From: Isoetes taiwanensis
Taxonomy: Eukaryota > Streptophyta > Lycopodiopsida > Isoetales > Isoetaceae
Direction: 5' to 3'
Length of the DNA: 64,000 bases
Assembly (NCBI GenBank): GCA_021234155.1
Contig: JAJEKV010000041.1
Span: forward strand, 7,386,917-7,450,916
In this document: piece after piece, positions 19,823 through 31,689 of the stretch
Layout: every line of letters begins with the position of its first letter
How positions within the stretch are numbered: position 1 is the first letter of the stretch
The notes under the pieces: generated by a model
The model's database searches: none
What the model saw: only the letters and a program-made list of their open reading frames with translations
What the model was told of the DNA's origin: nothing
Translations under genes and position numbers: made by a program

Positions 19823-20560
19823 TCTCGCCAAAACAAGAAAAGGCTGGTCCTCTACCTACATGTCAAAAATGAATAACTAGGAGGGTCTTCAACTTTGTGC
19901 CAATGTATCCAAGTGGGAGGTATGAGTGAAATGCAAGTGTAGGTGAAGGAGTATGAATGTGCAGGATGAACAATATGGATATGTTGCAGAAGGAGGAGGG
20001 AAGACAGATGTGGAGGAACAATATGGACAAAAGGGCAGAAATGAATGTGAGTATGACAAAAGGTGGAATGATGCGAATGAAATGAGTGAGTGAAGAGAAA
20101 GTGAATGATATGGTGAGGTGGTGATGAACTGAAGTGAAGTGAGGTGTAAGTGCTTGAGGCCTCACTAAACAAGAAAATGTATGCTCCCTTCCTTGACTTC
20201 AAAGGCCAGTACCGCTATGATGGTAAAGTGATGAATTGCAGAAAAGCTTGGGAATGAAAACAAAGAATTGAGAGGTTTGGGAATGGTAGGTAGACTAAAT
20301 ACATTTATGAGAAAGATGATCAAGAGTGCACCTGTCATGGGAAACACACAAACCAATTAGTCTTCAAATTACTCTGCAACCGGCCATGATGGTGAAGGTG
20401 ACTTGCGAAGTGTCGGGTAGGGTATGAAAGAGGAATAAGGGCTGAGTGGATGGTGACTATTAAACAGAAGAGAAAATGGAGGAAGGGTGCTCCCCGTGAT
20501 ATGACACTTGGTAATTAGTAACATCAGTCCTGTTTCTTGAAATCATGTATACTTGTCCGG
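19823..20560 (-). other. 3' non-coding region of element D
   Basis: On the minus strand this carries the GAGGACCAGCC plus GTTTTGGCGAGA motif next to the LTR, a run of CA/TC-rich phrases (19900-20165), and a decayed version of the tandem block seen at 12375-12690 (20170-20500). No credible gene; open frames of 60-116 codons here are low-complexity. Confidence 0.7.
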
Positions 20561-21840
20561 GTCAGTCATCCTAGGAAAACATGAAACCAATCATATTAGA
20601 GTAGTGTGCTCAAAATCAAACTAATCTATCCTCATTGAATAAAGATGCTCAAGTCAAAACAGACCTAACTATTTTAAATCTACTACAAACTTCCAAGCTT
20701 TTATCAAAAGAGGGACAAGCAAGTATAAGCCGGGTCCCACACTCTTTTCAGCAGATGTTGATAGATTTTGGCTCCTACATATCTTGAAGCAACTTCCTTG
20801 TAGCCACTGAAGAATTTGTTCCCTCACAGGATCTGCATTACAAAAGGTCCTTCCAAATGTTATCAAATTCCCATAGTCGAAGTCCTCCTTGACTTGTTCA
20901 CTTTAAGAACAAGCCTCCTTTTTAAAGCAAAATATTTTATACTTTTAAATGCAAATGGATCTTTAGCCTTTTTTCGCCAAGTTTTAGTTCTCAAACATTC
21001 TCAGACTTCATCCAAACAACAAGGCATACAAAGCCCTGTATGGCATGTTCAAAAGCAGCAGCACACTTATGAGCTTGAATCTTTATGAAGGTAGCTCGTG
21101 CCCATCGTATGACTGCTTCTATGCCAAACCAAATTGAAAGGTGTATATTTAGCCGCTGGATAAGACTTTATGGGGTTCAAAGTGCATCCACCATATTTTG
21201 ATGTTAACCTTTTGTTGACTCTAATTGTTTTCTCAGAATGTTTTTCAATTTTGTTAGTAGAAGCTTCAGCTTGTCCATTGCCCTGAGGATAGTATGAGCT
21301 CTGGTGTTTGAATTAAAATGCTCGCCAACAAATTAGTAATGACTTCATTAATAAAGGAAGTGCCTCATCGAATGTAATTCGGAAAAGGAATACCAAACCA
21401 GGAGAAACAAACCATGTAAGAATCTTGCAGTGGTGAGGCACACAGTTTACCTCAAAGGTATGGTTTCCCGCCCATTTAGCAAAATAGGTCTCAGAGCCAC
21501 AATATTATGCCGATGTTAATCTGTAGAAGAAGCTGCTGAATAGGACCACATAATCTAAATCCCCAAATTCTGAAAGGTCCCTGGGAGATAATAGGATTCA
21601 GGCAGCTGGTAATAAAACTTCTTTTGCTAAAACTGACACTTCAGGCAAGTCTTTATGATCTCACAGCACCTTTGCAACCGTGAGGCCAATAATACCTGCA
21701 TCTAAGGATTTTTTTGGCAGTTGGTATCCCGCGAAATGTCCCCCACGATACCCTTATGCATTTCCCAATACCATGCATTCATCTCACTTACACATCTCAG
21801 CAAAACTTCCATCCCTATTGACTTTGAACGTAACATTATC
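20560..21840 (-). pseudogene. Decayed integrase of element D
   Basis: Minus-strand fragments align by eye with the integrase at 10915-12198. PGPFQIWGLDY-like sequence is at about 21560-21590, the YYPQGNG segment at about 21275-21300, and the H2C2 region near 21640-21800. The frame is broken many times and no open frame longer than about 90 codons remains. It is identified by order and short matches only. Confidence 0.7.
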
Positions 21841-22430
21841 TATCGCCTGAATTGTCCGCGACTTGTCCTTGAGTTTTTGATTTGAAGGAGATTTGGGAAA
21901 TGATCCGTATGTTGTAAAATCTCTAATGGGTTGCTGCCATCCTCCTTTGACTTGATCTTCCGAGTTTCTAAGTGCTTACCGCGCGAGGTGTCAGTAGCAT
22001 TCAATTCATCTTCATGATCGCAAAATATATAAGGCAAGTAGAGGCTGTGATTCGTATCGGCGCAACTCTTTACGTAGTCATCATAACTTTGCAACTACAG
22101 TTCACCCTGAATTTTGGTTTATTAGTTGCTTTTACCAAATAGCAATCCCATTGATTTGCTTCATGAACTCTGAACTTGCTTTTCGTATAGGTGCCTCTTG
22201 CCTATTGATGAGGAACATGAGAGTAAAGAAAGACTTTTTTTTCTATTCTCGTATATCTTTCTAAGGCTGCACTACTGTTTGTTTTAGTAAAAATCCGGTG
22301 TTTATCCTGCAACATGGCTTAAACCTATAGCCTTTTTTAAGTAACAAAGGATATAGACTCTCTAAATGGCAGGCTCAACTGTTTTTAAAAGAGTAGCTTC
22401 AAGATATGGATAAAATAAGAAAGTCAAAAG
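21841..22430 (-). pseudogene. Decayed post-RT RNase H-like domain and linker of element D
   Basis: The YLPYIF-DHEDE linker is readable at about 22000-22050. Upstream (higher coordinates) remnants of the QKIHRWAC, IAFASKQW and EKYTR phrases occur to about 22340. Frames are broken repeatedly. It lies, as in element A/B, between RT and integrase. Confidence 0.6.
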
Positions 22431-22810
22431 CTTTGGCATTCTGAGCCCATGTGATGGGTATGTGTTTGCTGACTAGAAAACTTCCCTCATCCTCGGGTCA
22501 ACCCAGAGATAGGACCTAAGATATGAGCAAAATTTGGAATATACATCCTAAGGAAACTTGTCATACCAATAAAACTCTGACCGCTCTCAAATTCTTGGGA
22601 GGTACCACTTTTGAGGGTTTCACTTTATTCGAGCAACTAATACCTGGTCGTGGATACTTCATGTCCCAAGAGTTGTCCTTGATGCAAAGATGCATTTTTT
22701 GGATTTTGGGATTAACTCCTGAAGTCCTGCATAAAGAGGAGATTTTGCAAGCAATTCCATGGAAACATAGAATGAGAACCCCAAAACAAAGGTCATCTAG
22801 ATACCGGCCA
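22431..22810 (-). pseudogene. RT remnant of element D starting at the YLDD box
   Basis: On the minus strand RYLDDLCFG is at about 22780-22806, followed by SLCRTSGVN and WDMKYP, equivalents of the RT segment after 10018. The part of RT before YLDD is absent: the upstream linker (NEVIMNKHG) joins straight to RYLDD, removing about 640 bases relative to element A/B. No functional RT is possible. Confidence 0.75.
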
Positions 22811-23420
22811 TGCTTGTTCATTATAACTTCATTGATTGCTTTTTCTTGGATGCATTTATAACTAGTATGACAAAGCCTTAGCCTATCCTCATCGAGATCT
22901 TCCTCCGCATAGCCTCGTGATAAATAAGTCATCAAAGTGTCTATGCACAAAGATCGCCTTCTCCCACCCTCGCCCTCGATATGAGAAATTTCCTAAGCAA
23001 AATGAGCAAGCATCCCCATTACCCGTTTCTCTGTCTACATCAGCATTCTGGCTTGATATTCACAATTATTAACTCCGTCTCTAGACTAACCGAGAATCCC
23101 CAGATATATAATGGAATATTCCATAGCCTCTAGCTTCCCTCGAGGACCGCAATCAAAGCCTTGTATTCTCGCTACATTAGAAGTTATTTGGGAAAATCCT
23201 TTTCCCACCTTAGCCAAAAGTTTATTGGCAAAGTATCTTTAATATAGTTTGCATGAAGCTACATTCAATTCTTTGGATATTCCCCATCAAACCATAGACA
23301 ACTCCTCACATCTTCGCAGGGTGGTGCACACCTCTACTAAAGGGATCAAATCATTTTCTTATGCTAGAGTTGCTGTGACTATAGGATCCTAGTGGTTCTT
23401 TCTCTATAAGCATTTCTTTG
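22811..23420 (-). pseudogene. Decayed upstream RNase H and linker of element D
   Basis: Minus-strand matches to the KLLAKVG, QITSNVA and DTLMTYLS phrases occur between about 23235 and 22890. They lie between the protease and RT remnants, so D had the same unusual RNase H position as element A/B. Frames are broken. Confidence 0.6.
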
Positions 23421-23429
23421 ACAAAATGT

Positions 23430-23900
23430 ACCACATTGAAGCTTATAGGAACCATCCCCTGCTGATTGTGGCCACTGAGTGCCATTTGAAATGGTGCATC
23501 TTCCTTCGCACTGCATTGGCCTAGCATCAATCAGAAAGCCATCCACCTTCTTCCCGTTAGCGAGATCATATATGTCTCGCATCTTCTCCTAAACCTCAAA
23601 AGCAACAACAACAAAATTGGTACACAACAATGCCTTCAGTGCTACTAGACCTTGGTCACAATTCAACCGGTGCTATCTTAGCATTAGAAAAGATTTTAAC
23701 AAAACGGTGGATGACCTTTTATCTATCTCGAAACCACACTTTTCATAACATGATAAGGTACGATATTTAGAGGTAGAGCTTCCATCTAACAACACACGCT
23801 GGAAAAGAATAACCTCCCAGAGTAGCTTCATACATAAATGCACCCGGTCTTCTTCATTTTGGGGCTTAATAAGATTATGTATATTTGCAACACCTACAAG
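23430..23900 (-). pseudogene. Decayed protease of element D
   Basis: On the minus strand the sequence equivalent to the DGGSPLN box is at about 23770-23800, with one glycine codon altered, and the LLLGRRW/RCTISNGTQ region is at about 23470-23560. Multiple short indels break the frame. Confidence 0.75.
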
Positions 23901-25352
23901 CTACCGCTCACTAAAAGTAGTTTGTTGTAGCACCTTTCCCTATACCAGGTGCACTCCAATGTGCTGCAAATAGGGTCCACACTTACTTTGGGAATTTTTC
24001 AAGAAAACATCCAACTCATCAAAAGTCATGATCTTTCACCATATTATTTTTGTTGGGGAGGTGGAGCTATTTCTTGAGGAGGGGTTCCTATAATGTGGTG
24101 GTGGCAAAGGCTGGGATCTCCCAGAACGTTCGAACAAACTTGGTAGGCTCAAGAAGTCTGTGGAATCTCCCATACTCGGTTTGTACCACCATCACTTCTT
24201 TCTTCACTTTTGGCACCTCAGAGCTTTGTACAAACCTTTATAGAGCCAGTAGGCTCGCGAAATCTTACATGAGGAGTTGCCTCTATTCTTCTCTCCTTTC
24301 TGCTTGGCAAAATATTCTTTAACAAAGGCATCCGAGGTCGGAAAAGATGGGCTACTTCATTGCAAAGCAATGTGACCGACATCTCTACCAAAGTGACCTT
24401 TTCTTTTCATGACATTTAGGACATATTGCCAATAACAAATGTCACCGGATGCTCTATTGCAATGAATACATCTGTGGTAAGTTCACTCTCGGCTTGCCTT
24501 GAACCTTAATAAGTTGTTTGGTCACTTAAAGCTTCACCACCTTTGTTAGGTCTGCTTTGACTTCTAAAAATCCGGGAGAATCAGCTTCTTCTTTTTTCTT
24601 CTTTATGCAATAAATATAAATAGAGTAGAATGGTGAGGTTCATAAGGGACCATCATGGCATCAGCAAAAGGATCAGCGATGAGCTGCGATGTTTTTCCTG
24701 CAGGATAGAAACATTTTGGTCAATTCAAAGGGTCTGGCAAAAACTTTGTGATGGAATCAAAACCTTCGCAGCTTGAATCTTGATAAGCTTCCTGTGAATT
24801 CTGGTCTAGAAGATAAGCCTTTTAATAAAGGAGGACACCAAAAAAGAGTGTGGGAACAAGTGGACTTGAACTTTCTCGCATCTATTCATGAAGGCATCAA
24901 TCTTTCCTTATACCGCTCACACTTTCTACCTGCATAAATGGAGAAATTTTGCAACTCATTAACAAGGCCCTTTAGGAGCAGCACGCTTTCCAAACTCATC
25001 CTAAAAACTTCTAGACAAGATCATCCCAAGAAGTGGTTCCCATAAGCTTCTCATAAGTCACCAACCCACTACCACTTTCCTCTTTTAAAACACTTTTCTA
25101 ATTGTGATAGCTTTAACTTTTTTGAAGCCAAAATCCCTTGTAATAATCTTCAAAGATTCCTTAGAAAAGTATTAGCACTCATGCTGGAATCAAAAGTAGG
25201 CAAATGGAGCAGGCATATTCAACTCCAAACTGATACGCAAGCTTTGGAAGTAATCCACTTAAAATTAGGGGAAGAGATCTATCTCCCAGCTGCCCTGAAG
25301 TCTCCTGATCTTCATTGGTTCTTGCTCTGCTGAAACTTTGTTTGGAGCCACA
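23901..25352 (-). pseudogene. gag: Decayed gag of element D
   Basis: The start region at about 25345 has lost the ATG found in other copies. Capsid phrases (LTYEKLMGTTSWDDL region at about 25015-25070), the zinc-knuckle region (about 24350-24490) and the KYGKK-D segment (about 24015-24050) are in the expected order. Small insertions and deletions break the frame roughly every 30-80 bases. Confidence 0.78.
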
Positions 25353-25391
25353 GTTCAAAATCTGTGTAGAAATCTCGTAGGATCTCCAAAA

Positions 25392-27233
25392 TGTTGACCC
25401 TAAACCTCGGCTAAAATAACAACTGATATGAACCAACTTGAGTTTTCACTCAAATTAAGAAACCTCCAGACTGGCTTACAGATCAATCTATGCAAGCTAA
25501 TTTCAAAGACAGCTCAAAACTTCGATGTTTTGTACCTTTCCCATTTCCGTGAATTGACACCTTTGGCCAAGATGTAGGTTGATATGCAGACATCGATTTT
25601 GAGTCAATCATCGTGAGACTTGGTCAAAAAAGTTGTAGGTAATCAATAGTAAAGCCGGTCAGTCGTAAACTTGGTTTTCGAAAGTTGTTCGAGCTCAAAT
25701 GCGGCCGTACCAATAATAGTACCAAACCGAAAACAAGCGGATCGAGATTGAGATTTTGAGTCAAGCGACGAAGTTTTGAGAATTTCCAAAGCAAATGTGG
25801 CCAGAACGGTGATGAGTGAAGTGGGGCAAGTGATCAACATTACTTGATAAGCAAAATAATTTCAGGACTGATTTCGGTAAAATACAAATAAGACAAATAA
25901 AACGAATGCAAAAATTTCTTAAACTTGAGTTGTGAATGGGATTTTGGATTTTTCAAGACATATATAGGTTTCGTGATGCTCATGATTGATGGCAAATGAG
26001 TCAGCAATCAAAAGTGCTTGGGAATTCTTCAGAGGAATTTGGAAATGCAGAGAAATTGTAAAGAATCACACTGCAGATAATACCTTCTGGCAGACATCAA
26101 ATTTCATTGATAGGGAGGTAAATCAATCATAATAATGTTGATAATAATACCAAAGATCAAAAATCAACTTCAGTCAATAAATAATTTCATTAGATAATTT
26201 CAACCAAATCTCAGACTTGATCGAGTACTGTGGTCTTCCAAAATCCTTCTAGTCATGCCTTAATGATCACAAGTAAGATTTGAAAATGCCTTCGGGCCTT
26301 CAAGAAAATTTTGTCTAATCCCATGTATTTATCTTACTTCAAATGTTTGCTTAATCTTAGCCTTGGATTGATTAGTTCTATCTGCCCTAAAGAGCTGAAT
26401 GTTAAAATAGGTAGGTCCCGAGGGCTCGTGCCAACCAAGTAGATTCGAGGTGGAAGCAGAAATTTAGGGTTCTTGGCTGTATTTTCTCGTAAATAGCCAT
26501 ATGATTTCGTATTTTGCCCAAGATATCCATGGAATATACAGATTTTTAATTTGCAAAGCTAGACCATGGTTTAAAAAGGCCATTTATGTGAAAATTGAAG
26601 AGGTGGATCACTTTAGCAATGGCACCTTAATTTTCCTGGGGAATATGCTAAGTACTTGGGCATAATGATCAAGAATATTCCATAAGGTATGTTAAGTGGC
26701 ATGGCAAAATGGCAGGGATTGCAAAAGGTTTTGGCTAAGGAAATTTGCAAAACAAATGTCATAAAAAGTAATAGCGAGAGAGAATATAGAGGCAATGGGG
26801 AATGAATGTATTGTAGAAAGAGAAATTTGGGCAAAGCACAATAAAGCATGCAAGGGTAAACAAAGAGGGTATGGTGTGGTATGGCTAGAAAATCTCAATG
26901 GATGGAAACAGAATATGGATAATGATTGATGATATCGGCTATGAATGTAAATCAAGCACCATGGGTCTTCTTAAACTTTTTGACTTCAATCTTCAAAAAT
27001 GTCTTTCCAAACTTCATAATCCCGGACCCTTAGGAGATACGACTTCGACCGGCCACCTGACCCCGCCAAATCCAACCCGGAAACCCTAACCCGGCCTAAT
27101 CCCACGGCTGTCCTGTCCCAACGGTCTGAATTACCAAGACCTTCCAAACTTTGACCTAGTCTTTAAGATAATAGATTGGACTTAGTTTGAATGTGGTATA
27201 GACTGGCTCAGCATGTTGCCCTTGTCAGGGAGC
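25392..27233 (-). repeat. 5' LTR of element D, indel-rich
   Basis: This aligns end to end with 17912-19822 but with many short deletions and replacements, for example 25600-25760 and 26140-26300. The terminal hairpin is degraded (GTTGCCCTTGTCAGGG near 27216-27230). The adjoining PBS at about 25372-25388 has lost at least one base. Bases about 27020-27120 contain a GC-rich insert absent from the other LTR. Confidence 0.82.
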
Positions 27234-29515
27234 ACTCTCGTAGTCTTCACAAATCCTTCAGTCATGCTCACAATGATCATCAAGATTTGAACGTCACCTT
27301 CGGCTAAGTTCTTTGTCGAATCCCATGTATATATCTTGCTTTTCAAACGTTTGTTTGATCTAGCCTTGATTGATGGGTTTATTCGGTTTTTAAAGAAGGT
27401 GAAGGTGGGAACAGGTAGGGTTTCGAGAGATGTGGAGCCAACCGCATGATCTCGAGGTGGAAGCAGAAATTTAGGGTTCTTGGCTGTATTTTTTTAAAGA
27501 ATAGCGACACGATTCCCAGATTTTGCCCAGATATCCATGGAATATGCTGTATTCATAATATTTTCTTCAAAGCTAGCCATGGTTTTAAAGACCATAGAAA
27601 TTTGGAGAGGTAAATCATTTTAGCAATGGCAACCTAATTTTTTCGAATATGCCAAGTTCTGGGCATAATGATCGTGAATATTCCAATAAGGTGTACAAGT
27701 GGCATGGCATAATGATAAAGAATTGCAAAAGGATTTTGGCTAGGAAATTTGCAAAAAAGATGTGGCATAAGAAGTGAAAAGATATGGAGGCAATGGTGGG
27801 GATAACTCAGTCAAGAATAATTTCAATAGATAATTTCAACCAAATCTCTTGGGACTTGATCGGGAGTACTGCAGTCTTCATTAAATCCTTTTCTAGTCAT
27901 GCCCTTAATGATCATCGAAGATTTGAATGCTTCCGGCCTTCAAGAAAAGTTCTTTTGTCTAATCCCATGTATATCTTAGTTTTCAAATGTTTGTTTGATC
28001 TTAGCCTGATTGATGGGTTTTATTTTATTTTTAAAGAGCTGAAGGTGGAAATAGGTAGGTTTCAAGAGATGTGGGAGCCAACCGCATGATTCGAGGCGGG
28101 AAGCAAATTTAGGGTCCTTGGTTGTATTTTTTTAAAGAATAAAGGACACATTCCCATATTTTTGTCCTCAGATATCCATGGAATATGCCTGTATTCTATA
28201 TTTGCAAGCTAGGCCATGGTTTTAAAAGACCACTCATAGAAATTTGAGAGGTAAATCATTTTAGCAACGGCAACCTCTAATTTTTCGAATATGCTGCCCT
28301 TGGGCATAATGATCAGAATATCTCCACAAGGTGTACAAGTGGTATGGCATAATGATAAAGAATTGCAAAGGATTTTGGCTAGAAATTTGCAAAAGATGGC
28401 ATAAGAAGGGATAACTGTGTCAAGAAATAATTTTAATAGATAATTTCAACCAAATCTCTTTGGGACTTGACCTGTGAGTACTCGAGTCTTCACACAAATC
28501 CTTCTAGTCATGCCTCACAATGATCAATGGGTGAAGATTGAACGCTTCGGCCTCAAGAAAGTTCCTTTGTCTAATCCCATGTATATATCTTGTTTTCAAA
28601 TGTTTGTTTGATCTTAGCCTTGATTGATGGGTTTTATCTGCCTTTAAAGAGCTTTTAATGGAAGGTAGGTTTCGAGATGTGGTTAAATCCAGATGATTCG
28701 AGGTGGAAGCGTAAATTTAGGGTTCTTGCCCTGTATTTTTAAAGAATAGCTGACACGATTCCAGATTTTTGCCCTGTGATATCCACGGAATATGTTGTAT
28801 TCTATGAGCATTTGCAAAGCTAGGCCATGGTTTTAAAAGCACCACTCATAGAAATTTGAGGTAAATCATTTTAGCAATGGCAACCCTAATTTTTCGTAAT
28901 ATGCCAAGTTCTTGGCATAATGATCGTGAATATTCCACAAGGTGTACAAGTGGCATGGCATAATGATAAAGAATTGCGTGGATTTCCGGCTTAGGAAATT
29001 TGGCAAAAAGATGGGCATAAGAAGGAAAAGATATGAGTAAATGGTGGGGATACAACTCATGGGGAAATATAGGTGTATTGGAAAAGGGGAGAATTCAATG
29101 AAACATAACAAGGCATGCAAGGCAAACAAAAGAGAATATGGATATAGGAAAATGGCTAAGAAATTTCTAAAGGATAGAATATGAGTAAGAATTGGATAAG
29201 AATGTATATGGATGAAATGAAAGACTGTTGGGTCTTCCAAACTTTTGAACTTCCAATCTTCAAAATTGCCTTCCAAACTTCAATCTTAATCTTCTAGAGC
29301 ATATTCTTGACTACATCTTGACCTCAAATAAAGTACCTCATGTGAAAGTTTTGAACCTTGTGGACTTGATAAAGTTGGACTTGAAGAATGAACACCCTTT
29401 GACCTCCACATCAATGTTGAATACCAAGAATCTTTCCAAACTTTGACCTAGTCTCAAGATAAATTGACCTAGTTTGAATGCATAGACCACAATTATATGT
29501 TGCCTTGGGGCAACA
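27234..29515 (-). repeat. Element C 5' LTR, distal part, internally amplified
   Basis: This picks up the LTR of C just after the D insertion point and ends at 29515 with a TGTTGCC...GGCAACA hairpin (29498-29515). It is longer than expected because a block of about 600 bases is present three times, at about 27234-27805, 27811-28420 and 28425-29050. Junctions fall at a shared 'gataact...gtcaagaa' phrase. The last 460 bases are the normal LTR start. Confidence 0.75.
27811..29050 (-). repeat. Tandem LTR sub-block, about 610-bp period
   Basis: Copies begin with the AATTTCAATAGATAATTTC phrase or a close variant (27817, 28427) and contain the same order of landmarks: GACTTGATCGGG, TCCCATGTATAT, the GATTGATGGGTTT phrase, TTTAGGGTTCTTGG or a variant, and GGTGTACAAGTGG. 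The first block at 27234-27805 is a partial copy lacking the initial phrase. Confidence 0.72.
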
Positions 29516-29529
29516 AAGGTAATTTCCCA

Positions 29530-29930
29530 CAAGGGCCAACAGGTTTTTATGGTTCGATGGAGGTATTCTAAAAACTAAATGTTGCATCATCTCGCTATTT
29601 TGAAAGACTCTTTTCCTCACAACCTAGCCAAAAGTAGGAAGAATTTTCCTCAAGTCACTTCTAATGTAGCAGAATATAAAGTTTTGATTGCATGTCTTTA
29701 GGAAGCTGTGAGCTATGGATACGTCAATATCCATATTTATGGTGATCCCACAATTAATTTGCGCACAAGCTCAGGAGATTATCAAACAAAGAAGCTTTTG
29801 AAGAATCGTGCAATGGGAGTACTTCCAAGTTTTGGTTTCACGGAAGATCACCATATCCTAAGAGAAAATTTTTGAGGTCGATGCCCTGTAGGGAAACTCT
29901 CATGTCACATTTAACTGAGGGAGCTATTCT
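29530..29930 (+). pseudogene. Decayed upstream RNase H of plus-strand remnant E
   Basis: WFDGG-like sequence at about 29547-29570, the SNVAEYK segment at about 29660-29680, YGDP at about 29740 (serine after aspartate replaced) and CRETLMSHLTEGA at about 29885-29925 match 8876-9270 in order. Its left neighbour is the LTR of C, so the rest of E to the left is missing or off-window. Confidence 0.72.
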
Positions 29931-30089
29931 GGAGACGACCTTGGGATGACAATGAAGCAAAAGCAGCCTATCCCATTTTGACCATTGATGCATCAGAGAA
30001 AAAGGATACTGAGGAGATTGTAATCACAAAAATGGTACGCCTAGAACCCTGTTTGTTGGAGATCTGATTGAATATCAAACAGAGAGCAT

Positions 30090-30960
30090 ATAAATGTTTT
30101 TTGAAGAAAGGAAAGATGTATTTGCTTGGGACTATTCAGAGTTAAAGGCTATCAAACTGAGGTATGCCAATTTGAATTAAGATCATAGTTAAACCTGGTT
30201 ATTCAAAAAATTAAGAAGAATTAATGCTCAACATGGGACTAATCATGACGAATTGATGTAAGATGTTAGAGGTGTGTTATTATTGGAAATCATTAATCCG
30301 TGAATGGGTATCTTGTATTGTTCTCGTGGAGAAGAAAAAGTGGTGCTTAAGAATTTGCATTGATTATATCGTGAGATCTCAACAAAGCTACCATCATGAT
30401 TGTTACCTTTGCCTTTTTAGAAGAAACCTTATATGTCAGAGGTGTAAATCATGTACTCATTTTTGGATGGATTCTCGTGGATTCAACTGCATTAGCATTA
30501 AGGAAGAAGACCACCCAAAGACTTCTTTCATCACTCCTCGGGCACATATGCTATGAAAAGAATGCCTTATTTGATGAATGCCTGCCTACCCAAAGGGCAA
30601 TGGATGTTATTTTCAAAATCCCAATGTCTCTGAAGTGTTCTGTGGTGTACTTAGATGATCTTTGCCTAGGCTCTCATCCATCTAATCATGTGTGGAGCTA
30701 CTTGCAAAAATTTGTTCTTTAAAGTGAGTTCAGGAGTCAATCTAACCAAAGAAATGCATCTTTTTGGCATCAAAAGGACAACCTTAGGACATGAAGTATC
30801 CAACCAAGGCATCCGGGTTGCTCAAGACAAGATTGAGTTCCTCAAAAAACTAGCACCTCCCAAGAATCTGCGAAAGCAAGCAGAGTTTTATTGGTATGAC
30901 AAGTTTCAAGATGTATATTCCCACTCTTGCCCATATTTGAGTCCCATTTGATTGACAAGG
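30090..30960 (+). pseudogene. Decayed reverse transcriptase of remnant E
   Basis: Readable landmarks are FAWDYSEL (about 30121-30145), EWVSCIV near 30303, ISIKEEDHPKTSFIT at about 30493-30535, a VYLDDLCLGSHPS box at about 30645-30683, and the KKLAPPKNL segment near 30843. At least six frame changes occur. The catalytic YLDD is intact. Confidence 0.8.
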
Positions 30961-30989
30961 GTAGGTAAGTTCTAAGTCTCAAAGCAAGC

Positions 30990-31450
30990 ATATACTCATC
31001 ACATTGACTTCCAATGCCAAGAGGCTTCTTTGACTTTCATTGTATCCATATGTGAAGCCACACTTTTGAAAAACCCGCATTTGAACATTACATTTGAAGT
31101 TTATATTATCATACTAAAAAGGCTATAGGATTGTACATTTTGCAGATAAACTAATTCATAGTGTTTGCAACAAACAATGGTCTCGCTTCTTGAAGAGAGA
31201 TATACCGTATCAGAAAAGAGTGTCACGCCTCATGTTCCTTTATCAATAAAGTGCGACACTTGCTTCCTCAAGAGTCAAGTCCAAGTCTACATGAAGCAAA
31301 ACTACCGGTTTATCGTTTGGTAAGGGCAACCAAAAGAAGCCAAAGATCCAAAGATGGGCTTTGTGTTGCAAAGTTAAGGATATTTCCAGAAGGAATTACA
31401 TTTGGTACCAAGTCCTAGCCTTATTTGCCTTATATATTTTTTGACCACAG
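30990..31450 (+). pseudogene. Decayed post-RT RNase H-like domain of remnant E
   Basis: FEVYI followed by the KKAIG-equivalent at about 31097-31135, ANKQW at about 31170, QVYMKQN at about 31280-31300 and the YLPYIFF-DH linker at about 31415-31445. The aspartate positions are missing as in element A/B, supporting family-wide loss. Confidence 0.65.
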
Positions 31451-31689
31451 AAGATGAGTTGAATACTATCAATACTACTTGCAGAGTTCATGTAGAGGTA
31501 ATCTTAAGATCAAGCCGAGGGGATGGTAACAACTCTATTAGAGACTTTTATGTAACATGGGATCATCTCCCCAAGCCTCACCCTGCCAAAAGGAGACTCA
31601 AGGATAAATGCGCATAATTCAAGATGATAGACAATAACTCAGGCAAAGTCAACCTAGATGGAGTCTTGTTGAGGTGTGTAGATGAGTGA

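Larger units (their letters stand above)
17912..27233 (-). mobile_element. Minus-strand Ty3/Gypsy element D, nested in LTR C
   Basis: Reading right to left: 5' LTR (27233-25392), degraded PBS, gag, protease, RNase H, an internally deleted RT, RNase H-like region, integrase, 3' non-coding region and 3' LTR (19822-17912). It interrupts the LTR of C with a probable GGGGA/GGGAG duplication. The left LTR is clean; the interior and right LTR carry short indels every few tens of bases. Both LTRs should have been identical on insertion, so this asymmetry is unexpected. Confidence 0.82.
14813..29515 (-). mobile_element. Minus-strand Ty3/Gypsy element C, deleted and interrupted by D
   Basis: Reading right to left: a 5' LTR (29515 to 17038, interrupted at 17911 by element D), PBS (17034-17017), intact gag (16994-15381), the first part of protease (to 15084), then directly the 3' LTR start (15083). 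RNase H, RT and integrase are absent, so it is a large deletion derivative that could move only with help from other copies. Its 3' LTR appears split by element A/B. Confidence 0.78.
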
